From Kiritimatiellia bacterium (GTDB lineage Bacteria > Verrucomicrobiota > Kiritimatiellia > RFP12 > UBA1067): a DNA stretch of 5,882 nt. The DNA lies in assembly GCA_017547265.1 (NCBI GenBank), contig JAFYQC010000184.1:1-5882 (forward strand), in the 5' to 3' direction. Numbering within the stretch: the stretch's first letter is position 1; each line of letters begins with the position of its first letter. Positions 1 to 5,366 of the stretch are shown one piece after another. The notes under the pieces were generated by a model. It did no database searches and was not told where the DNA came from. It worked only from the letters and a program-made list of their open reading frames with translations. Position numbers and translations under genes: made by a program.

Positions 1-46
1 ATCTGCGGAACGCCGACCGAAGTTCCCGTTCCTAGAAAGCGGAACG
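1..46 (-). terminator. Tandem hairpins after the MFS gene (possible 3' end structure)
   Basis: Directly after the transporter stop codon, the minus-strand transcript can form two small stem-loops in a row. The first pairs CGUUCC (46-41) with GGAACG (32-27) around an 8-base loop. The second pairs GGAAC (26-22) with GUUCC (11-7) around a 10-base loop. The octamer CGTTCCGC occurs twice on the minus strand (46-39 and 12-5). No run of U follows either stem, so this is not a standard Rho-independent terminator. It could be an mRNA-stabilising 3' structure, a Rho-linked end, or the edge of a repeat that continues outside the window. The pairing is read directly from the sequence; the function is inferred. 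Confidence 0.35.
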
Positions 47-1576
47 TCACTGCTTCTTTTCAGGCATCTTGCCAGACTTGAAGTACTGCTCGATCTCCTC
101 GAGCGTGCGGCCCTTTGTCTCGGGGAGGAAGAACGCCGCCGTGATGAAGTAGATGACGGTGAAGCCAGCGAGGCAGTAGAACACCGCCGGGAAGCCCCAC
201 GCGTCCTTCCACGCCGGGAAGATCGTCGCGATCGTCGCCGAGACGCCCTGGTTGATGATCATCGCTATCGACATGCCGGTCGCGCGGATGCGGGTGGGCA
301 TGAGCTCGGAGAGCGCAAGCCACACGCACACGCCGGGCCCGACGGCGTAGAACGCGATGAACATGAAGAAGAACACAGTCGCGACGACGCCTGTCGCCAT
401 GGACGCGACGACAACGCCCTTCGTGATGAGGAGGAAGGTCGTCGCGACGCCGCAGAGCCCGAGAATGATGCCGGACGTGCCAAGCTTCAAGAGGAACTTG
501 CGGCCCTTGCGGTCAACGATCGCGCACGCGACAATCGTCATGAACACGTTGACGAGCTTGATCGCGAGGTCGGAGAAGTTCGCGAACACGCCCTCCATGC
601 CCGTCGCCTTGAAGATGTCGACGGTGTAGTTGAGCACCGAGTTGATGCCGGTCGTCTGGTTGCAGGCGAGGATCGTAACGGCAAGAAGGAACGGATAGAT
701 GTACTTGCGCTGGAAGAGGCTGTCGCCCTGCGCGGCCTTCGCGATGGCGGCCTTCTCGTCCTCCGCCGCCTTGTCTGCAGCAATCATCTCGTCGAGAATC
801 TCCTTCGCCTTGGCCTCGCCGTTGTTGGCGGCGAGCGACGCAAGCGCGTCCTCCTTGCGGCCCTTCTTGTAGAGCCAGCGCGGCGACTCCTTGAGCCAGA
901 ACGCTCCAAGGAAGAGGATGAGGCCAGGAATCGCAGAACAGAGGAAAATCGTTTGCCACGCGGTCGCCCAGCCCTTCAGCTGCTCCGCAGTGACCCACGA
1001 CTTGATCTGCGCAAACGTGACCGCTGCAACGTCGACCCCGTCCTTTTCTGCGAACTCCTTGACGATCTTGTCCGAGTCGCCGACAAGGCCGGTGACAACA
1101 AGTCCGATGACGGCCGCAAACGCGAGGCCGATCGTGAGGAGCAGCTGGAACATGCCGGTGCCCTTTCCGCGCGAGTCGCTGTCAAGGCACTCCGCGAGGT
1201 ACATCGGAACGACCACGCCGACAAGGCCGGCGGACGCGCCCTGGAGAGTGCGGCCGATCGTTAGGAGCAGGAAGTTTCCGCCCTCGAAGAGGCCGGACAC
1301 GCAGATCACCGGTATCGAGATAAAGAAGCAGAATGCCGAGGCGATGATGATCTTCTTGCGCCCAAGCCACTCGGAGAGCGATCCCGCGAACAGCGACGAG
1401 ATGACGCTGCCCCACAGCACCGCGCCCACGATAAATCCGAGCTGCACGGCCGAGTAGTCCGAGGTGTTGCGGATGTACGGAAGCGCCGCGGCGATGACGC
1501 CGACGTCGATGCCGTATATGAGGCCGCCAAGCCCCGCCATCACCAGTAGATATCTCGCGTATCCTTTGACTGTCAT
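47..1576 (-). CDS. MFS transporter, sugar porter family (putative sugar:H+ symporter)
   Basis: This 509-residue inner-membrane protein probably imports a sugar or polyol, most likely with protons. It carries the sugar porter (TC 2.A.1.1) signatures in order: YGIDVGVI in TM1 (21-28), GRKK in the TM2-3 loop (72-75), GRTLQGASAG then PMYLAE in TM4 (108-129), ESPRWL after TM6 (230-235), NQTTGIN in TM7 (306-312), DRKGRK in the TM8-9 loop (355-360), SELMPTRIRATG in TM10 (423-434) and PETKGRTLEEIE at the C-terminus (485-496). Twelve hydrophobic segments fit the fold. Two oddities are a roughly 30-residue extra stretch in the periplasmic TM5-6 loop (about 165-205) and changed sugar-contact positions (N306 where XylE has the first Gln of its QQ pair). 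The ATG start is supported by AGGAGA five bases upstream. It follows glf by 31 bases and is probably the last gene of the operon. The substrate cannot be named; Galf-related sugars are possible only by context. Confidence 0.94.
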   Translation of the reverse strand: MTVKGYARYLLVMAGLGGLIYGIDVGVIAAALPYIRNTSDYSAVQLGFIVGAVLWGSVISSLFAGSLSEWLGRKKIIIASAFCFFISIPVICVSGLFEGGNFLLLTIGRTLQGASAGLVGVVVPMYLAECLDSDSRGKGTGMFQLLLTIGLAFAAVIGLVVTGLVGDSDKIVKEFAEKDGVDVAAVTFAQIKSWVTAEQLKGWATAWQTIFLCSAIPGLILFLGAFWLKESPRWLYKKGRKEDALASLAANNGEAKAKEILDEMIAADKAAEDEKAAIAKAAQGDSLFQRKYIYPFLLAVTILACNQTTGINSVLNYTVDIFKATGMEGVFANFSDLAIKLVNVFMTIVACAIVDRKGRKFLLKLGTSGIILGLCGVATTFLLITKGVVVASMATGVVATVFFFMFIAFYAVGPGVCVWLALSELMPTRIRATGMSIAMIINQGVSATIATIFPAWKDAWGFPAVFYCLAGFTVIYFITAAFFLPETKGRTLEEIEQYFKSGKMPEKKQ

Positions 1577-1581
1577 GATTT

Positions 1582-1587
1582 TCTCCT
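1582..1587 (-). promoter_or_regulatory. Shine-Dalgarno site of the MFS gene
   Basis: AGGAGA on the minus strand lies five bases before the ATG, inside an A-rich 31-base spacer. It fixes the start codon and shows that this organism uses classical ribosome binding sites. The transporter therefore has its own initiation signal and need not be coupled to glf. Confidence 0.8.
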
Positions 1588-1607
1588 GTTTTTATTGTTA
1601 GTGAAAC

Positions 1608-2672
1608 TCATATCTCGACCGCGAGCGCGGCTGCGATCGACTGATCCATGTCGAAGTACTTGTATCCGCCAAGCCGACCGCCGACGACGAGGTTCTGGAT
1701 TTTCGCCGCCTCTTCGCGGTATTTCCCAAGAAGCGCGCGCGACTCCTCGCAGTCGACCGGGTAGTACGGCTCGTCGCCCGGCTTCCATGCGGCGGAATAC
1801 TCGCGCATCACAATCGTCTTCGGCGCGGACATGACGCTTGCGAGCTCGGGATGGTAGTGCTTGAACTCGTGGATGCGGGTGTACGGAATCTCGGCCTCCG
1901 TGTAGTTGACGACCGAAGTTCCCTGGAAGTCCTTGACGCCAAGGGTCTCGGTCTCGAAGCGGAGAGTCCGCCACGGCAGGTGCCCGAACTTGTAGCCGAA
2001 GAGCGCGTCTATGGGCCCAGAATAGTAGACAGGCACATCCGCCATGTCCTGCAGGGCGAAAGGAGCATTGACCTTCACCTCGATGTTCGGGTGGTCGAGC
2101 ATCCTGTCGAAGACCGCGTTGTAGCCGTCGGCGGGGATCCCCTGCAAATAGTCCTTGAAGTAGTTGACGTCGTAGTTGTCGCGGACAGGCACGCGCTTGA
2201 TGATCGAGGGGTCTATCTCCTCGGGCGCCTTGCCCCACTGCTTCGAGGTGTAGCCGCGGAAAAAAGCGTCGAAGATCGCCGACGAATGGCGCTCGTCCTT
2301 CATGAAGTCCGCGACTTCCCCGGGCTTAAGCTCCACGCCGAAGAACTTGTTGATCAGCGCAAGGCCGAGGGGAAGGTAGTATATCTTGCCTTTATAGTTC
2401 GCGAGCACCTTGTGCTGGTAACCGTTGAACTCGGTGAAGCGGCGGATGAAGTTCCACACAGCCATGTCGTGCGTGTGGAAGATGTGGCTGCCGTAGAGAT
2501 GGACCTCGATCCCCGTCTCGGGATCGGTCTCGCATCGGACATTGCCGCCGACTGCACCGCGAGCTTCGAGGACGAGGACCTTCCGCCCCGCCTCCGCAAG
2601 ACGGCGCGCGACCGTGCAGCCCCAGAAACCGGCGCCGGCAACGATCGCGTCCGCTCTCACGATTCCGCTCAC
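1608..2672 (-). CDS. glf: UDP-galactopyranose mutase
   Basis: This FAD-dependent cytosolic enzyme interconverts UDP-galactopyranose and UDP-galactofuranose, the donor of galactofuranose for surface polysaccharides. The 354 residues open with the dinucleotide-binding GAGFWG (13-18) and continue with VLEARGAVGGN (34-44), the family hallmark HIFHT (63-67), GYTSKQWG (140-147), KRVPVR (159-164), SGPIDALFGY (218-227), YTRI (264-267), GDEPYYPV (299-306) and GGRLGGYKYFDMD (331-343). Aligned by eye with E. coli Glf, the active-site residues Y155, W160, R174, Y185, R343, Y349 and D351 correspond to Y141, W146, R160, Y171, R333, Y339 and D341, so it looks catalytically intact. The helical segment between FF (110-111) and GYT is shorter than in E. 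coli, and the C-terminal tail ends soon after the DMD motif. The start codon is GTG at 2672-2670, overlapping the stop of the beta-helix gene (GTGA). Only weak Shine-Dalgarno-like sequence precedes it, which fits coupled translation. No galactofuranosyltransferase lies in the window. Confidence 0.95.
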   Translation of the reverse strand: MSGIVRADAIVAGAGFWGCTVARRLAEAGRKVLVLEARGAVGGNVRCETDPETGIEVHLYGSHIFHTHDMAVWNFIRRFTEFNGYQHKVLANYKGKIYYLPLGLALINKFFGVELKPGEVADFMKDERHSSAIFDAFFRGYTSKQWGKAPEEIDPSIIKRVPVRDNYDVNYFKDYLQGIPADGYNAVFDRMLDHPNIEVKVNAPFALQDMADVPVYYSGPIDALFGYKFGHLPWRTLRFETETLGVKDFQGTSVVNYTEAEIPYTRIHEFKHYHPELASVMSAPKTIVMREYSAAWKPGDEPYYPVDCEESRALLGKYREEAAKIQNLVVGGRLGGYKYFDMDQSIAAALAVEI

Positions 2673-4024
2673 TTGATCGCCTGCGCTCCCTTGCCGTCAA
2701 TCGCGCCGAAGAGCTTCAGGGCGTCCTCGAGCGGATAGCGGTTGCAAAACATGTCGCACTGCGTCGTGATCGTGCCCTGGAGCGGAAGGCCCAGGACGGA
2801 CCTAAGCCCGTTGCACTTGCCCTCGTCGAGCTTCGTGGACTCGGAGTACTTCATCGAGAGGAACGAGTTCAGGTACTTCGCGTTGATGCGGTCCTTGAAC
2901 GCGGCCGGATCCTTGAGGTCCTCGTTGTCTTCGATGGACTCGATGCCATCAGTCCCCTCAAGGTCCTCGAAATCGTCGACACGCACCTTTGCAATCGAGG
3001 GCGAGATCGTCATCTGGATGTCGCTCTCGCGATTGAGGAAGAATACGTTGCCGTCGATCGACTGCTTCTTCAGCGTGCCGGCGCCCTTGGTGTTGTCGTA
3101 GCCAGTGAGGACGTTGAGGCCGATCACGTTGTCCGCGATCGTCGCGTTGACGCCGGTATTGTTCCTGACGCCGAAGCCCATGTCGGCGAGGTCGTTGAGG
3201 CGCGACCAGGTGAAGAGGACGGTGTTGTTCTTGAAGAGCCAGTTGACCTCGGGCTTCCAGCCGGCCTTCGGTTTGTTGGGACCGTCCTGCGGAATCGCCT
3301 TCGAGCAGAGGACGTTCGCGCCGATCATGCGGTTGTTGCAGAAGACGCAGTTCTCGACGACGACGTCGCCCTGGTACCATGTGACGTTGAACGCGATGTT
3401 GCCCGAGTTGACGAACGCGCAGTTCGTGAACGAGAGCTTGCCGGTCGCGCGGTTCGCGGTCGCGGAGTAGACGAGGTAGCGGTTCGCAGACGGGAACTTG
3501 TCGCGAGTCTTGTTCATAGCGGGGCCCTCGAGCCACATGCCGGTGTCGAAGCCCTCGGGCTTGCCCTTCGTCTCGTGGTAGGAGTTCGCGAAGCCCTCGT
3601 CGAAGATGAGACCGTCGAACTTCATGTCGACGCCGTCGGGCTGCTTCGCCTGCTTCGTGAAGTCGATCGTGAAGACGCCAAGCCCGGTGCCCTTCTTGTC
3701 GTTGTTCTCGTTGAGGGCCTGGAACATCGTCTTGTGCTCGAGGGGCTTCCTCTCCGCGAAGTCCTTGGAGTAGCCGCCGAGGATCGAGACCGCCTTGTCG
3801 ATCAGGAACCAGTTCTGCTTCATCTTGCCGGGGTAGATTCCCTCGGCGAGGTGGATCGTGTCGCCGTCCTTCGCGTTTTCAAGCGCCTTCCAGAGGTTCT
3901 TGAGCGGGGCTTCCTTCGTGCCCTCATTCTTGTTCTTGCCGGTCTCGAGCGAGACGTAGATGTCGGCAGCCTGCGCCGTGGTCGCCGCGACCGCGAGCGC
4001 CGTCCAGATCATGAGCTTGTTCAT
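2669..4024 (-). CDS. Exported right-handed beta-helix protein (DUF1565-like)
   Basis: This 451-residue protein begins with a signal peptide: Lys3, a hydrophobic core at about 4-18, and a likely cleavage after AQA (17-19) or at the next Ala. The mature start, DIYVSLETG then GTKEAPLKNLWKALENA and DGDTIHLAEGIYPG (21-66), matches the DUF1565/right-handed parallel beta-helix entry pattern (YVS..G...GT...P...i..A...a..GDTI.la.G.Y). Helix-rung repeats follow, visible as short strands around Asn-rich turns (FTNCAF at 199-204, VENCVFCNN at 223-231, FKNNTV at 264-269, VRNNTG at 286-291, IADNVIG at 296-302, IDGNVFF at 323-329). Such folds occur in polysaccharide-active enzymes and in adhesin or structural surface proteins; I see no definite catalytic signature. 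It has seven cysteines, including CVFC (226-229) and CDMFC (423-427), and an acidic stretch at 349-372. The ATG has AGGAGA seven bases upstream and overlaps the previous stop (ATGA). Its role with glf downstream could be at the cell surface, but this is inference. Confidence 0.85.
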   Translation of the reverse strand: MNKLMIWTALAVAATTAQAADIYVSLETGKNKNEGTKEAPLKNLWKALENAKDGDTIHLAEGIYPGKMKQNWFLIDKAVSILGGYSKDFAERKPLEHKTMFQALNENNDKKGTGLGVFTIDFTKQAKQPDGVDMKFDGLIFDEGFANSYHETKGKPEGFDTGMWLEGPAMNKTRDKFPSANRYLVYSATANRATGKLSFTNCAFVNSGNIAFNVTWYQGDVVVENCVFCNNRMIGANVLCSKAIPQDGPNKPKAGWKPEVNWLFKNNTVLFTWSRLNDLADMGFGVRNNTGVNATIADNVIGLNVLTGYDNTKGAGTLKKQSIDGNVFFLNRESDIQMTISPSIAKVRVDDFEDLEGTDGIESIEDNEDLKDPAAFKDRINAKYLNSFLSMKYSESTKLDEGKCNGLRSVLGLPLQGTITTQCDMFCNRYPLEDALKLFGAIDGKGAQAIK

Positions 4025-4686
4025 TCGCTTTTCTCCTTTTTGGGTAATTCACCTGTAACATCGAGAATCCACGCGGTGTCGGCCCAGCATGGATGCTCCT
4101 TGTCCTTGAAGATCTTCGGGAGGATGAGCTTCTTCACTTCCTCGTCTCGGTTGAGGACGTCGTTGAACACAAGCTCGAGATACTCCTTGTCGATAGACTT
4201 GTCGAAGAGGATGCCGGCAAGCAGCAGTACATGGTCGTCCGAGACGAGGTTGAGCGCCCGATGGAGACATTCGTCCTTCCGTGCCTTAGGAACCGCCTTG
4301 AACGCGGAGACAAAATCGTCCATGTCCTTCATCGTGACCTCGCCGCCCGACTTCTCCATCCACTTGTCGGTGAGCGAGTCAAACGCCTCGACCTTCTTCT
4401 CCTCTTCTTCCTGCTGAAGCTCCTCGGGGGTCTTATCCTCCTGCTTTTCGCCGTCGCCATCCGGCTCGGAATCCGCCACCTCGGGGTCGGCACCTCCGGT
4501 CTTTTCCTCGTCGACGGCGCGTATTTCGCCTTTACCGGACACCGTCGCCGCCGGTCCTCGGCCGGAGTCGCCTTCGCTCGCCGTAGGCACGCCGTCGCCC
4601 ACATAGCGCAAAATGGCGACAGCAGCAACGAACGCCACCGCCGCAACGGCGACGAACACTGCGATTTTCCTTATGCGGGCGTCCAT
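4021..4686 (-). CDS. Single-pass membrane protein of unknown function with acidic linker
   Basis: I do not recognise this 221-residue protein. A short basic N-terminus (MDARIRK) precedes one strong Ala/Val-rich transmembrane helix (about 8-27), predicting N-in topology with the rest in the periplasm. Residues 30-100 form a low-complexity linker rich in Gly, Pro, Asp and Glu, ending in the charged stretch EELQQEEEEKK (88-98). From about 100 to 215 is a compact, mostly helical domain with two cysteines (C140, C200) and conserved-looking segments SLTDKWM, LHRALNLVSDDHVLLLAGILFD and HPCWADTAWILDV (piecewise 104-210). Its stop overlaps the beta-helix start by ATGA, so the two products are probably made together and may work together at the envelope. 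There is no Shine-Dalgarno; an extended -10-like element ends seven bases before the ATG. It is not a recognisable anti-sigma factor, as there is no cytoplasmic domain of useful size. The coding call is firm from the overlaps and frame; the function is unknown. Confidence 0.85.
   Translation of the reverse strand: MDARIRKIAVFVAVAAVAFVAAVAILRYVGDGVPTASEGDSGRGPAATVSGKGEIRAVDEEKTGGADPEVADSEPDGDGEKQEDKTPEELQQEEEEKKVEAFDSLTDKWMEKSGGEVTMKDMDDFVSAFKAVPKARKDECLHRALNLVSDDHVLLLAGILFDKSIDKEYLELVFNDVLNRDEEVKKLILPKIFKDKEHPCWADTAWILDVTGELPKKEKSE
4032..4037 (-). promoter_or_regulatory. Shine-Dalgarno site of the beta-helix gene
   Basis: AGGAGA lies seven bases before the ATG and inside the 3' end of the upstream coding sequence. 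It selects this start, whose ATG overlaps the upstream TGA, so initiation can occur either by re-initiation or independently. Confidence 0.75.
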
Positions 4687-4693
4687 ATATGAT

Positions 4694-4702
4694 AGTATAC
4701 CA
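4694..4702 (-). promoter_or_regulatory. Extended -10 promoter element, possibly giving a leaderless mRNA
   Basis: The minus strand reads TGG TATACT, a match to the extended -10 form TGnTATAAT with one change. Seven bases (ATCATAT) separate it from the ATG of the membrane protein gene, so the usual start-site distance puts +1 at or next to the A of that ATG. No TTGACA-like -35 is seen at 16-18 base spacing, which an extended -10 does not strictly need. No Shine-Dalgarno fits between the element and the start codon. It sits in the only loose junction between the sigma gene and the downstream genes. Confidence 0.5.
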
Positions 4703-4712
4703 AATTTCGCGG

Positions 4713-5366
4713 CTACGAGGACTCCCCGTCGCCGGCAACGAGAGACTGCCCGACAGCCACGATGCGCTTGTCTATGCGGATCTTTATCTGGCTAACGTAA
4801 TTGCGGGATATCTTGTACTTTGCGGCGACTTCGCCTATGTCGCGGCCCTCTAGCGCATATTCGCGGTAGACGTTCCTGTCGCGCTCGGACAGTGCGGTTT
4901 TCGTCAGGACATGCTCCACGGCCGACTTGAGGACGGCCTTGCGCCAGTCCTCGTCAAGCTGCTCGGGCGACTCGACGGGCGCGGCAAGTGTGTCTGCGAG
5001 CGTGTCAGAATCGTCCCCGCCCGCTATCTTTACCGACGAGTCGAGCGACACCTTCCGGTCGCCGGCCCGCGCCATGTCCTTGCGATGCGCCATGTGGACT
5101 TCGTTGACGATCATCGTCGCAAGATAGGAATGGAACTTGCCCTTCTCTGGCGTGTACTTCCCCTCGCGCAGGACGTTGACAAGCTTTCCGAGGACCTGCA
5201 TGACTATGTCGTCAGCGTTCTCCTCTCCGCCTTTCATCGCAGCGAACTGGCGGATCGCCGCGGAATACGAGTTCCAGAATCGCACCCATGCCGCCGAATC
5301 CTCGCCAGGGGCGAGGTTCTTGATCTTCGCGATCAGCGTGACGGAGGTGACGGGGAACGTACTCAT
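4713..5366 (-). CDS. ECF-type RNA polymerase sigma factor (sigma-70 family)
   Basis: This 217-residue protein has only the two core sigma domains of the extracytoplasmic-function group and would direct RNA polymerase to a small promoter set. Region 2 spans about 24-98: AAWVRFWNSYSAAIRQFA, then the ENADDIVMQVLGKL core-binding helix (49-62) and the FHSYLATMIVNEVHMAHRK region 2.3-2.4 stretch (piecewise 78-96). An acidic, Asp/Ser-rich linker (about 99-144) is longer than in many ECFs. Region 4 (about 145-204) contains LSERDRNVYREYALEG (159-174) and the helix-turn-helix DIGEVAAKYKISRNYVSQIK (176-195) that should contact the -35 element. The ATG overlaps the TGA of the upstream membrane protein gene (ATGA), with only a weak AGAG upstream, so translation is probably coupled. 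The upstream product could be its membrane regulator. The N-terminal style (PVTSVTLIAKIKN, then AAWVRFWNSY) resembles PVC-phylum ECFs. No cognate promoter could be assigned in the window. Confidence 0.9.
   Translation of the reverse strand: MSTFPVTSVTLIAKIKNLAPGEDSAAWVRFWNSYSAAIRQFAAMKGGEENADDIVMQVLGKLVNVLREGKYTPEKGKFHSYLATMIVNEVHMAHRKDMARAGDRKVSLDSSVKIAGGDDSDTLADTLAAPVESPEQLDEDWRKAVLKSAVEHVLTKTALSERDRNVYREYALEGRDIGEVAAKYKISRNYVSQIKIRIDKRIVAVGQSLVAGDGESS

Noticed and set aside
1..26. GGAACTT on the minus strand (26-20) as a sigma-E-like -35 box and possible target of the ECF sigma
   Set aside because: It is part of the hairpin repeat, and the -10 would fall at or past the window edge, so the match cannot be tested here.
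215..240. Repeated GATCGTCGC words as a short tandem repeat
   Set aside because: Two adjacent copies within codons for Ala-Thr-Ile-Ala-Thr-Ile of TM11; explained by the protein sequence and GC-rich codon use.
891..1457. Plus-strand open frame (188 codons) within the MFS gene
   Set aside because: The opposite strand encodes conserved transporter motifs throughout; the shadow product has no coherent features.
1577..1607. Internal promoter in the A/T-rich gap before the MFS gene
   Set aside because: Only 31 bases long with no convincing -35/-10 pair; the A-rich character is explained as a ribosome-binding leader.
1573..2238. Minus-strand 221-codon frame overlapping glf in another phase
   Set aside because: Arg/Gly/Ala-rich out-of-phase shadow; glf in the other phase has all catalytic motifs.
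1851..2738. Long plus-strand open frame (295 codons) antisense to glf
   Set aside because: The minus-strand protein here has full Glf signatures. The antisense product is Val/Leu/Glu/Arg-rich without family motifs, as expected for a shadow frame in GC-rich DNA.
3575..4417. Plus-strand open frame (280 codons) across the beta-helix and membrane protein genes
   Set aside because: It crosses the ATGA junction of two supported minus-strand genes, has low-complexity antisense composition and shows no recognisable domain.
4093..4692. Plus-strand frame with a Leu-rich hydrophobic stretch
   Set aside because: The apparent hydrophobic run (LLLLFFLLKLLGG) is the complement of the Glu/Lys/Gln-rich linker of the minus-strand gene, so it is an artefact of reverse reading.
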